Positions 12,346-19,046 of a stretch of 33,649 nt of DNA are shown in pieces; within the stretch, counting starts at the first letter, position 1; every line of letters begins with the position of its first letter. The stretch covers positions 1 to 33,649 of the IMG/VR virus record IMGVR_UViG_3300044641_000883; one strand, written 5' to 3'. Position numbers and translations under genes: made by a program. This DNA comes from a virus. Below the pieces are notes generated by a model that saw only the letters and a program-made list of their open reading frames with translations, searched no databases and was not told where the DNA came from.

Positions 12346-12373
12346 TTGATGTGTCTTTTAAACTCAATAGAAT
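12346..12373 (+). promoter_or_regulatory. Promoter for head gene block
   Basis: TTGATG (12346-12351), a 16-nt spacer and TAGAAT (12368-12373) lie in the gap after the large terminase. The -10 hexamer and spacer match those of the capsid-gene promoter at 17044-17071. The gap is AT-rich, with no hairpin. Confidence 0.55.
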
Positions 12374-12406
12374 GCAATTTAACAATAAATTTAAGTGGAG
12401 GTCAAA

Positions 12407-12862
12407 ATGCCTATACCTGCATTAGCTTTAGCAATTATGGCTGGGGCAAGTGTTTATTCTGCATACGAAGGAAGTAAAGCTCGCCGCGATGCAGAAAGAG
12501 CGCAACAGAAAGCATTGCAACAACAAAAGGTTGACGCAGAGGCTATGCGCACAGAAGTAGCAAAACAAACCGCAGAATACGCAAAGCAATCTACATCACT
12601 GCAACAGCAATCAGATATTGCTCGTCAACAGTTTGACGCTGCACAGCTGCAGTACAAAGAAAACAAAATGGCAATGGAGCAGAAAGCCCAGGAAGTGCAA
12701 TCTGCTGTGGATGAAGAGCGCCGTAAAGCAGCTGCCTCAGAAGCATCTGCACTAAAAGCTCGCACTCGCGGTGGCCGACGCTCACTGCTCTCACAAGAGC
12801 GTATGACACCAGAGCTCGGCATTGAGAGCGTAGCGTTAAGCCCAGGCATGAGGCTGCAGTAA
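12407..12862 (+). CDS. Small virion-associated coiled-coil protein
   Basis: ATG 12407 follows GTGGAGGTC; a GTG at 12395 is part of that ribosome site. The 151-aa protein begins with a short hydrophobic Ala-rich helix (MPIPALALAIMAGASVYSAY). A long Gln/Ala/Lys-rich coiled coil follows (about residues 20-115), then a basic tail TRGGRRSLLSQERMTPELGI. The layout resembles small membrane-active or internal virion proteins found between terminase and portal in this phage group. The basic RRSLL element recurs, in altered form, at the end of the next protein. Confidence 0.7.
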   Translation: MPIPALALAIMAGASVYSAYEGSKARRDAERAQQKALQQQKVDAEAMRTEVAKQTAEYAKQSTSLQQQSDIARQQFDAAQLQYKENKMAMEQKAQEVQSAVDEERRKAAASEASALKARTRGGRRSLLSQERMTPELGIESVALSPGMRLQ

Positions 12863-13497
12863 TGGCTACCCAATACCAAAAGCGCATGATGATGCGCAAG
12901 AGCTCAGACCTGACTAGACTAGCAGAGCAATTCAAAAAGAATATTGAAGCGTCTACTGGCGAATATGAATCTTCTTTTGCTGACTATCAAAAAAATGTAG
13001 CAGCACAAATGGCTCCGTATGAAGCGGCTAGTAAGCAATATAAAGAAATACAAATGCCAGCATATGAAACAGCAGCCGAAGCCTATAAGCAACGCTTAGA
13101 ACAATACAATCAAGCTATTGCCGATTATGAAGCTAATCCAATAGAGCGCATACAAGACCAAAAGTTTACTGGTAGTCGAGGCCAGTTTATTACTATTGAA
13201 GGAAAAACATATAGCGCAAATGCTTTTAAAGGCCCAGCAGATATTTCTCTTAGAAAAGAGGATGGTCAATATGTTGCTTATCGTGACCGTCCAATGCCAA
13301 AAAAGCCAGGAGGCGCTCCAAAAGCTCCATCAGCACCACAAGCTCCGCAAGTAGCTACATTTGATGAAGGTCAGTTTGAACAAAAGCGCGGTCAACTTCA
13401 ACAAGAATTTCAACGCGAAGTCGGTGAACGTAAAGGAGCGCGGCTGGCAGTCGTCGGTCGCAGAGGATCAAGACCACTCTTAGAAGGACAAAAATAA
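12862..13497 (+). CDS. Coiled-coil structural protein
   Basis: The 211-aa protein starts at the last base of the previous stop. The N-terminal 90 residues are helical and rich in Tyr, Gln and Lys with a repeating YE/YK pattern (YESSFADYQKN, YEAASKQYKEIQ, YETAAEAYKQRLEQYNQAI). A small beta domain follows (GQFITIEGKTYSANAFKGPA), then a Pro/Ala linker (APKAPSAPQAPQ). The basic end is AVVGRRGSRPLLEG, similar to the end of the protein before it. A virion role is inferred from position; no enzyme motif is seen. Confidence 0.7.
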   Translation: MATQYQKRMMMRKSSDLTRLAEQFKKNIEASTGEYESSFADYQKNVAAQMAPYEAASKQYKEIQMPAYETAAEAYKQRLEQYNQAIADYEANPIERIQDQKFTGSRGQFITIEGKTYSANAFKGPADISLRKEDGQYVAYRDRPMPKKPGGAPKAPSAPQAPQVATFDEGQFEQKRGQLQQEFQREVGERKGARLAVVGRRGSRPLLEGQK

Positions 13498-13673
13498 TGC
13501 CAGGCCATTACGATAAAAAAGAAGTATGGGATAAACCGCGGCCAAAAGATTTAGGCAAATCAAAAGAGTTGAGCGGATCTGAAAAGCGTAGCGCTATGCG
13601 CAGAGCTCAAAAGGCAGGCAGGCCCTATCCTAATTTGATCGACAACATGGCAGCAGCTAGAGATAAAAAGTGA
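13497..13673 (+). CDS. 58-aa basic protein of head block
   Basis: ATG 13497 overlaps the previous stop (TAATG), and the TGA at 13671-13673 overlaps the next GTG start at 13670. The 58-aa product is basic: MPGHYDKKEVWDKPRPKDLG, then ELSGSEKRSAMRRAQKAGRP and YPNLIDNMAAARDKK. The KAGRPYPNLIDNM block is a pattern often found in tiny phage head-region proteins. It may bind DNA or the prohead. Both overlaps support it as a real gene despite its size. Confidence 0.82.
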   Translation: MPGHYDKKEVWDKPRPKDLGKSKELSGSEKRSAMRRAQKAGRPYPNLIDNMAAARDKK

Positions 13674-13996
13674 GCAAGTACAAAGATCCAGAAGGTGGGC
13701 TGACCGAAGCTGGCAGGCGCAAGTTTGAGCAGTCTGGAGAAAGCAATAACCTGCAGCCAGGCGTTAAAGAGTCGTCACCATCTGGCGACAAAGCCCGGCG
13801 CAAAGGATCTTTCTTGACTAGGTTTTATACCAACCCAAGTGGGCCACTGGTAAATGAAGACGGTGAACCAACCAGGTTGGCATTGGCTGCAAATGCATGG
13901 GGTGAGCCAGTACCGCGCACAGCAAGTTCAGCGCGTAGGTTGGCTGCCAAAGGTCGCAACTTGTTAGAAAAGTACAAACTACAAAAAGGCGAATGA
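13670..13996 (+). CDS. Small phage protein before portal
   Basis: GTG 13670 gives 108 aa: KDPEGGLTEAGRRKFEQSGE, then NLQPGVKESSPSGDKARRKG, FLTRFYTNPSGPLVNEDGEP and TRLALAANAWGEPVPRT, with a basic helical end (ARRLAAKGRNLLEKYK). The GLTEAGR, KGSFLTRFY and RLALAANAWGEP blocks match a common phage family of unknown function found in both phage genomes and metagenomes. It is basic and Gly-rich, compatible with contact to DNA or to the portal. Its stop lies just before the portal start. Confidence 0.8.
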   Translation: MSKYKDPEGGLTEAGRRKFEQSGESNNLQPGVKESSPSGDKARRKGSFLTRFYTNPSGPLVNEDGEPTRLALAANAWGEPVPRTASSARRLAAKGRNLLEKYKLQKGE

Positions 13997-13997
13997 A

Positions 13998-15587
13998 ATG
14001 GAATACAAGGTGCCAGTAGGTGGTAAACGATTAAAGCCAGAGGAGATCCTTAAACGGCAGGATATTGCACAGCGTAAGAAAGATGAATTTCAAACGCTGT
14101 ATCAGGACGCTTATGAATTTGCTTTGCCCCAGCGCCAACTGTATGGCGTATGGGAAGGTGGCGCTACAGGCACCAAGAAGATGGCAAGGGTATTTGATTC
14201 GACAGCTATCAATAGCACCCAACGGTTTGCTAATAGACTGCAATCGGTAGTCTTCCCTCCGCAGCGCAAGTGGTCGCGCTTAGAGCCAGGCGTACAAATA
14301 CCTGATGATCAAAAACCTGATGCCCAAGAAGTGCTCGATGCTTACAGTGAGAAAATGTTTGCTGTATTGCGTCAGTCTAATTTCGACATTGCTATCGGTG
14401 AGTTCTTACTAGACCTAGCAGTCGGTACTGCCTGCATGATGGTGCAGCCAGGGGACGATGTGTCCCCAATTAACTTCGTGCCAGTGCCATTGTTTTTGGT
14501 GGCGTATGAAGAAGGTGCAAACGGCCAAGTAGATAACGTCTACCGTCGTATGCGCTTAAAAGGCGAATCAATTATTCGTCAATGGCCAGACGCGAAAATA
14601 CCTCCAAACCTGCAAAGCAAGATCGACCAAAAGCCAACAGACGACATTGAGCTGGTTGAGGCAACAATCTATGACCATAAGCGTGGTGATTACTGCTATC
14701 ACGTTATTTGGAAAGAAGGCAAAGACGAGCTGGTATACAGGCGCAAACCGTATTCACCTTGGGTGATCAGTCGTTACATGAAGGTAGCCGGCGAGATCTA
14801 TGGTCGTGGCCCATTGCTGACTGCTTTGCCAGACATTAAGACATTAAACAAAACCATTGAACTGCTATTAAAGAATGCTTCGTTAGCAGTGGCAGGCGTT
14901 TACACAGCGGCAGATGATGGTGTATTGAATCCAAACACAGTAAAGATTGTGCCTGGTGCCATTATCCCGGTTGCACGCAACGGTGGCCCACAAGGCCCAG
15001 CACTGCAGCCACTGCCACGCGCTGGTGACTTCAACGTATCGCAGCTGGTCATCAATGATCTGCGCAGTAATATCAAGCGCATATTGCTGGATGAGTCTTT
15101 GCCACCAGACAACATGTCTGCTAGGTCTGCAACTGAGATTGTCGAGCGCATGAAGGAGCTCGCACAAAATCTTGGCTCGGCGTTTGGTCGCTTGATCAAC
15201 GAAACAATGATCCCGCTGGTCACAAAGATCCTCGAAGTAATGGATGAGCGCGGCTTGATCATTATGCCGCTGCGCGTTAATGGCTTAGAAATCAAGGTCA
15301 CCCCTGTTGCCCCGCTGGCTATGGCGCAGAATATGGAAGAGGTTAATGCCATTCTGCAATATGCCCAGCTGATGCAGACATTTGGCGCTGATGGCCAACT
15401 CGCCCTAAAGAATGATGCCGTGGTTGATTACATTGGAGACAAGCTAGGTGTACCAGCTATTGTGCGCAATGATGCAACCGAGCGTGCTGTACTAATGGAG
15501 GAAGCCCAAGCTCAACAGCAGCAGGCAATGGCTATGCAAATGGCAGCTATGCAGCAAGGACAACCAGCGCCCGAAGGGATGGCTTAA
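13998..15587 (+). CDS. Portal (head-tail connector) protein
   Basis: The 529-aa protein belongs to the podovirus head-tail connector family. It has the N-terminal EEILKRQDIAQRKKDEFQTL and YQDAYEFALPQRQLYGVW, a TAINSTQRFANRLQSVVFPP block, WVISRYMKVAGEIYGRGPLL, TALPDIKTLNKTIELLLKNA, and a C-terminal SARSATEIVERMKELAQNLG. Twelve copies form the ring at the capsid vertex through which terminase packs DNA. The extreme C-terminus is Gln/Met-rich (QAQQQQAMAMQMAAMQQGQ), probably a flexible barrel extension. Length is typical. Confidence 0.93.
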   Translation: MEYKVPVGGKRLKPEEILKRQDIAQRKKDEFQTLYQDAYEFALPQRQLYGVWEGGATGTKKMARVFDSTAINSTQRFANRLQSVVFPPQRKWSRLEPGVQIPDDQKPDAQEVLDAYSEKMFAVLRQSNFDIAIGEFLLDLAVGTACMMVQPGDDVSPINFVPVPLFLVAYEEGANGQVDNVYRRMRLKGESIIRQWPDAKIPPNLQSKIDQKPTDDIELVEATIYDHKRGDYCYHVIWKEGKDELVYRRKPYSPWVISRYMKVAGEIYGRGPLLTALPDIKTLNKTIELLLKNASLAVAGVYTAADDGVLNPNTVKIVPGAIIPVARNGGPQGPALQPLPRAGDFNVSQLVINDLRSNIKRILLDESLPPDNMSARSATEIVERMKELAQNLGSAFGRLINETMIPLVTKILEVMDERGLIIMPLRVNGLEIKVTPVAPLAMAQNMEEVNAILQYAQLMQTFGADGQLALKNDAVVDYIGDKLGVPAIVRNDATERAVLMEEAQAQQQQAMAMQMAAMQQGQPAPEGMA

Positions 15588-15913
15588 TGGACTACGGGAA
15601 AAGAGCAGATAACACTCAAAAAGGATCTGGTTTCTTTGGTGAGATTAAGCGACCAGACGGTAATGTTATGACTGAGGTGAGTATTGGCGTAGGATTAAAC
15701 GGCAAGGAAACGCAGGTGCCATTAATTGTGCCGACATTAACCAAGCAAGAATTTGATTATTTGTTAAAAAATGATCCAAAGGCAAAAACCTTTATGAGCA
15801 AAATGCCGCCAACAATTATTGATAAAGCTGTTGATCACGCTGTTGGCCGAATGAAACAAGGCAAATCACCATTTGCTGACCCTAATGATCAACCAGCGGA
15901 GTTGCCTAAATGA
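15587..15913 (+). CDS. Conserved small virion-block protein
   Basis: The 108-aa protein starts at the last base of the portal stop. It reads KGSGFFGEIKRPDGNVMTEV, SIGVGLNGKETQVPLIVPTL and TKQEFDYLLKN, then TIIDKAVDHAVGRMKQGKSP at the end. The GFxGEIKRPDG-xxxTEVSIGV and VDHAVGRMKQGKSPF blocks are typical of a phage protein of unknown role found near portal and scaffold genes, sometimes fused to larger virion proteins. The function is not known. The stop is followed by an overlapping start (ATGA) for the next gene. Confidence 0.8.
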   Translation: MDYGKRADNTQKGSGFFGEIKRPDGNVMTEVSIGVGLNGKETQVPLIVPTLTKQEFDYLLKNDPKAKTFMSKMPPTIIDKAVDHAVGRMKQGKSPFADPNDQPAELPK

Positions 15914-16173
15914 GCTGGGATGAATTAGATAACATAGATCAAACCAGCGATATTCGCGCAGTAACACAGCAGCGCGAAGACATTGCCAAACTATGCTTGC
16001 GTGTATTTACGTCAGAAGATGGGCTGGCAATAATGAAATGGTTAGATCAAATGTATGTGGACGTACCTGTCGCCGTGCCAGGTAACGACCCCTCGTATGC
16101 TTTCTTTGCTGAAGGGCAGAGGACGGTTATACGGGATTTGAAAGCACGGATCTTACAAGCTAGGAATTTATGA
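15910..16173 (+). CDS. Bbp19-like small protein
   Basis: The 87-aa protein has the block AKLCLRVFTSEDGLAIMKWL, DQMYVDVPVAVPGNDPSYAF and FAEGQRTVIRDLKARI, which resembles the Bbp19 family named from Bordetella phage BPP-1 (a phage with a similar head gene order). In that family a short helix pair with F-x-S/T-x-D/E-G is followed by E-G-x-R. Its role is unknown; it sits between portal and scaffold. It overlaps both neighbours by 4 nt. Confidence 0.75.
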   Translation: MSWDELDNIDQTSDIRAVTQQREDIAKLCLRVFTSEDGLAIMKWLDQMYVDVPVAVPGNDPSYAFFAEGQRTVIRDLKARILQARNL

Positions 16174-16958
16174 CTACCGACACAGCAACCGTCGAGCCCG
16201 GCACCGGCTTACTTGACAGTGTGACGCTCGAAGATACAACTAAGCCTGAATCTAAAGAAGCAGTATCAATAGATCATAAGACAGTAGAAACACCAACAGG
16301 TTCAGCATCAGACACTGGTGCGCCTAAAGTAAAGCCTGAATTTCTTCCCGATAACTTTTGGGATAATGACAAAGGTGAAGCTAACCTGGAAGCTATGAGC
16401 AAAAGCTGGTCTGATTTGCGCAAGCAGATTAGCCAGGGCAAGCACAAAGCACCAACCGATGGCAACTATGACACCAGCAGCTGGGGTGATGATGCAGCCG
16501 ATAACCCAATGGCCAGCACATTGGTTAATTGGGCAAAAGAGAACGGCTTATCGCAAGCTCAGTTTGACGACTTGGTAGGCACACTCAAGGAAAAATCACA
16601 AGAATTAGTCGGTGATGTGGGTGTGGACGCAGCCCAAGAAATGAAAATGCTAGGTCCTAATGGCCAGGCTTTGGTCAATGGCATGGCAGATTGGGCTCGC
16701 GGCTTAATCCAAAAAGGCATTTGGGGTTCCGAGGATTGGGATGAATTTAAAATCATGGCAGGCACAGCTCGCGGCATAAACATGCTGGCTAAGTTGCGCG
16801 AAGGTTATGAAGGTAGATTGCCCATCGAGACAGAACCAATGGACGGCTTACCAAGTAAAGATGAGCTGTATCAAATGGTGGCAGACAAGCGCTACAATAC
16901 AGACGCATCCTACCGGCAGAAGGTAGAAAAAATGTTTGCCCAGGTAGTAAAGGATTAA
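16170..16958 (+). CDS. Capsid assembly scaffolding protein
   Basis: The 262-aa acidic protein comes directly before the major capsid gene, the normal place for the scaffold. The N-terminal 60 residues are disordered and Thr/Glu-rich. A conserved-looking LPDNFWDNDKGEANLEAMSK and SWSDLRKQISQGKHKAPTDG follow, then a helical middle and a C-terminal KDELYQMVADKRYNTDASYR. FWD-x-x-x-GE-x-x-x-E-x-L/M-x-x-S-x-x-x-L-R is the T7 gp9-like scaffold pattern. It directs prohead assembly and leaves before or during packaging. A strong terminator follows the gene. Confidence 0.88.
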   Translation: MTTDTATVEPGTGLLDSVTLEDTTKPESKEAVSIDHKTVETPTGSASDTGAPKVKPEFLPDNFWDNDKGEANLEAMSKSWSDLRKQISQGKHKAPTDGNYDTSSWGDDAADNPMASTLVNWAKENGLSQAQFDDLVGTLKEKSQELVGDVGVDAAQEMKMLGPNGQALVNGMADWARGLIQKGIWGSEDWDEFKIMAGTARGINMLAKLREGYEGRLPIETEPMDGLPSKDELYQMVADKRYNTDASYRQKVEKMFAQVVKD

Positions 16959-16965
16959 ATATCGC

Positions 16966-17027
16966 AGCTGTGTCTTCTTGGCGGTCGCCACAGCTTTTAG
17001 CCCCGGTCTGTGTACCGGGGTTTTTTT
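16966..17027 (+). terminator. Strong rho-independent terminator after scaffold gene
   Basis: CCCCGGT (17001-17007) pairs with ACCGGGG (17014-17020) across a 6-nt loop, followed by seven T (17021-17027). A second hairpin lies just upstream, with AGCTGTG (16966-16972) opposite CACAGCT (16989-16995). It sets the capsid gene apart from the upstream block. Confidence 0.9.
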
Positions 17028-17043
17028 ATATCAATCGCATGTA

Positions 17044-17071
17044 TTGCAAAATGTTAAATGGATAATAGAAT
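17044..17071 (+). promoter_or_regulatory. Promoter of major capsid gene
   Basis: TTGCAA (17044-17049), a 16-nt spacer and TAGAAT (17066-17071) follow directly after the terminator. The -10 hexamer and spacer equal those of the promoter at 12346-12373. The start point would be near 17078, giving an untranslated leader of about 135 nt. Confidence 0.6.
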
Positions 17072-17077
17072 TGCCGG

Positions 17078-17213
17078 CATGGCATACCGGTAACACGGCC
17101 CAAACCTGTGGTGAGATACCACCGAGTGGCTGACGTAAACAGCAAGCACAGGCCCGTACTGCACGGCTCACCGACGCGAAAACCCATGATCACTTAACCG
17201 AACGAGGTAAATA
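17078..17213 (+). ncRNA. Structured 5' leader of capsid gene
   Basis: The leader has several pairing elements: ACGG (17095-17098) with CCGT (17154-17157), CCTGTG (17105-17110) with CACAGG (17147-17152), and GCTG (17129-17132) with CAGC (17140-17143). Together these suggest an outer stem closing a multi-branched loop. GTGGT (17108-17112) with ACCAC (17118-17122) is an alternative hairpin that competes with the outer stem. No gene is present. I recognise no known riboswitch or ribozyme core. It may stabilise the most abundant late mRNA or control its translation. GAGGT stands before the ATG. Confidence 0.45.
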
Positions 17214-18068
17214 ATGGCTATTAGTCTATCTAATGCTTTCGTTACACTCTTCGACGCAGAGGTCAAACAGGCTTACCAGGGCAAAGCAATGCTGGTGGGT
17301 GCTGTGCGTCAGCGTCGTGGTGTAGAAGGCTCTTCTGTAAAATTTCCTAAAGTTGGCAAAGGCGTTGCTACTGCACGCGTAACCCAAACTGATGTAACTC
17401 CGATGAATGTTGGCTTCTCCAATGTAACTTGCACACTGCAAGATTGGAACGCAGCTGAATATTCGGATATATTTTCGCAAGCTAAAGTTAACTTTGACGA
17501 GCGCTCAGAGCTATCCCAGGTTGTTGGCGCTGCTATTGGTCGTCGTCAAGATCAGTTAATCTTGGATGCTTTATCTGCTGCAACTAGCACAGGCACTGTG
17601 GCTAATTCAATTGGTGGCTCTAATACCAATATGAATATTTCCAAACTGCGTGAAGCTGCAAAAATATTGAACGCTAAGAACGTGCCTTCGGATGGTCGTC
17701 ACATCATCATCCACGCAAATTCTTTGGCCTCAATGCTTGAGCAGACTTCGGTAACGTCGTCTGACTTTAACTCTGTGAAGGCTTTAGTGCAGGGCGAGAT
17801 CTCGACATTTATGGGCTTCCAATTCCACATCCTGGGCGACCGCACAGAAGGTGGCTTGCCTATTGATGGTTCGTCAGATCGTACGCTGTACGCTTTCCAT
17901 TCGCAGGCGATTGGTTACGCTGAAGGCATAGCACCTAAAACTGAGATCAACTACATTCCTGAGAAGACCAGCTGGCTAGTAAATGCACTGTTCTCAGCAG
18001 GCTCTGTTGCGATTGACAGTGAAGGTATCGTTAAAATCACAGCCCGCGATACTGCGGCTGCGGCTTAA
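17214..18068 (+). CDS. Major capsid protein
   Basis: The 284-aa protein follows the scaffold gene and has its own promoter and leader. The sequence fits the HK97-fold capsid proteins of T7-like and BPP-1-like podoviruses: a helical N-arm (LFDAEVKQAYQGKAMLVGAV), RQRRGVEGSSVKFPKVGKG, a TPMNVGFSNVTCTLQDWNAA strand region, AEYSDIFSQAKVNFDERSEL, the spine helix ISKLREAAKILNAKNVPSDG and RHIIIHANSLASMLEQ, and a C-terminal IDSEGIVKIT. No proteolytic maturation site is evident, and it is shorter than most T7-type capsid proteins. The decoration-type gene follows after 14 nt. Confidence 0.92.
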   Translation: MAISLSNAFVTLFDAEVKQAYQGKAMLVGAVRQRRGVEGSSVKFPKVGKGVATARVTQTDVTPMNVGFSNVTCTLQDWNAAEYSDIFSQAKVNFDERSELSQVVGAAIGRRQDQLILDALSAATSTGTVANSIGGSNTNMNISKLREAAKILNAKNVPSDGRHIIIHANSLASMLEQTSVTSSDFNSVKALVQGEISTFMGFQFHILGDRTEGGLPIDGSSDRTLYAFHSQAIGYAEGIAPKTEINYIPEKTSWLVNALFSAGSVAIDSEGIVKITARDTAAAA

Positions 18069-18082
18069 AGGAGGGCTGACTA

Positions 18083-18361
18083 ATGGCTTACTCTGCAGAT
18101 GGCTTTACCACATACCACGCAGCCAAGCGCGGCAATGCTCCGTCGATGTATGCCTATAAAACGGCTGACAGCATTGCTGATGTAAACACCAGCGGTTATT
18201 TCAATTCGTTGGCAAATACGCTTGAAGTTGGTGACGTTATTCACTGCGTGACTTCGACTGGCACAACAGCCGTCGTCACTCTGGTGTATGTCGTATCCAA
18301 TGCAAGTGGTGTTGTGGATGTGACTGATGGCACGACTCTGTCGGCCACCGACGGCGACTAA
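18083..18361 (+). CDS. Capsid decoration-type protein
   Basis: The 92-aa protein begins MAYSADGFTTYHAAKRGNAP and has ADVNTSGYFNSLANTLEVGD followed by beta strands (VIHCVTSTGTTAVVTLVYVV) and GVVDVTDGT. A TIA-x-VN-x-x-GYFN ... L-x-VGD pattern is common to small head-decoration or head-fibre proteins placed right after the capsid gene. AAGGAGG precedes the start. A strong terminator follows, so capsid and decoration genes form one short high-level transcript. Confidence 0.8.
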   Translation: MAYSADGFTTYHAAKRGNAPSMYAYKTADSIADVNTSGYFNSLANTLEVGDVIHCVTSTGTTAVVTLVYVVSNASGVVDVTDGTTLSATDGD

Positions 18362-18382
18362 CCTGTCGGTACTGTAGTGTTG

Positions 18383-18416
18383 AGGGCTGGTCTTTTATAA
18401 GGCCGGCCCTTTCTTA
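18383..18416 (+). terminator. Rho-independent terminator after decoration gene
   Basis: AGGGCTGGTC (18383-18392) pairs over 10 positions (two G-U) with GGCCGGCCCT (18401-18410) around an 8-nt loop, followed by TTTCTT with the run starting in the stem (18410-18415). It closes the capsid transcript before the tail genes. Confidence 0.85.
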
Positions 18417-18431
18417 CGTTAAGGGGTTCTA

Positions 18432-19046
18432 ATGGCTGCAGGTGATACTGGTGTTTCAATTTGCGCTGACGCTCTAATATTGCTTGGAGCAGAGCCTATT
18501 TCATCTTTCAATGATGGAACAGATGAATCAAATTCGTGTGATCGTTTATATCCTGACACGCGTGACTCGACATTGGTAATGTATCCTTGGTCGTTTAATA
18601 CCAAAAAAATACAGCTGGCAAGATTGCTGACAACTCCAAACTCTGTTTGGAAATATGCCTACCAGTTACCTGGTGATCGGTTAGCCAGTCCACGCGCTGT
18701 GTACGAAAGCGCCAACCCAGGCGCATCAGTACAAAAGGATTGGGAGATCCAAGGCGATCAATTGCTGGCAAACTTGGAATCTGTTTTTATAGATTATCAA
18801 TATTCTGCCGGTGAGTTTGCTTGGCCACAGTATTTTGTGCAGCTAATGAAGTACATGATGGCTTGGCACTTGGCCGAGCCTGTTACTGAGCAGCAAGATA
18901 AATCATTGCGCTGGGAGCGTAAAGCTGTGGGTGATCCATCCGAAAATGGCCGAGGTGGATTTTTCCGTACAGCTACGCAGATTGATGCGCAAGGTCAACC
19001 CACAAGAGCGATTGAAGACTACACACTAATAGCAGTGAGGAACTGA
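18432..19046 (+). CDS. Tail tubular protein A-like adaptor
   Basis: The 204-aa protein matches the T7 gp11-like adaptor pattern: ISICADAL-type start (VSICADALILLGAEPISSFN), DGTDESNSCDRLYPDTRDST, WSFNTKKIQLARLL, and a central WKYAYQLPGDRLASPRAVYE. A helical end includes FVQLMKYMMAWHLAEPVTEQ. Such proteins form the ring below the portal and join head to tail. AAGGGG stands before ATG 18432. The stop overlaps the tail tubular B start by one base. Confidence 0.9.
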   Translation: MAAGDTGVSICADALILLGAEPISSFNDGTDESNSCDRLYPDTRDSTLVMYPWSFNTKKIQLARLLTTPNSVWKYAYQLPGDRLASPRAVYESANPGASVQKDWEIQGDQLLANLESVFIDYQYSAGEFAWPQYFVQLMKYMMAWHLAEPVTEQQDKSLRWERKAVGDPSENGRGGFFRTATQIDAQGQPTRAIEDYTLIAVRN

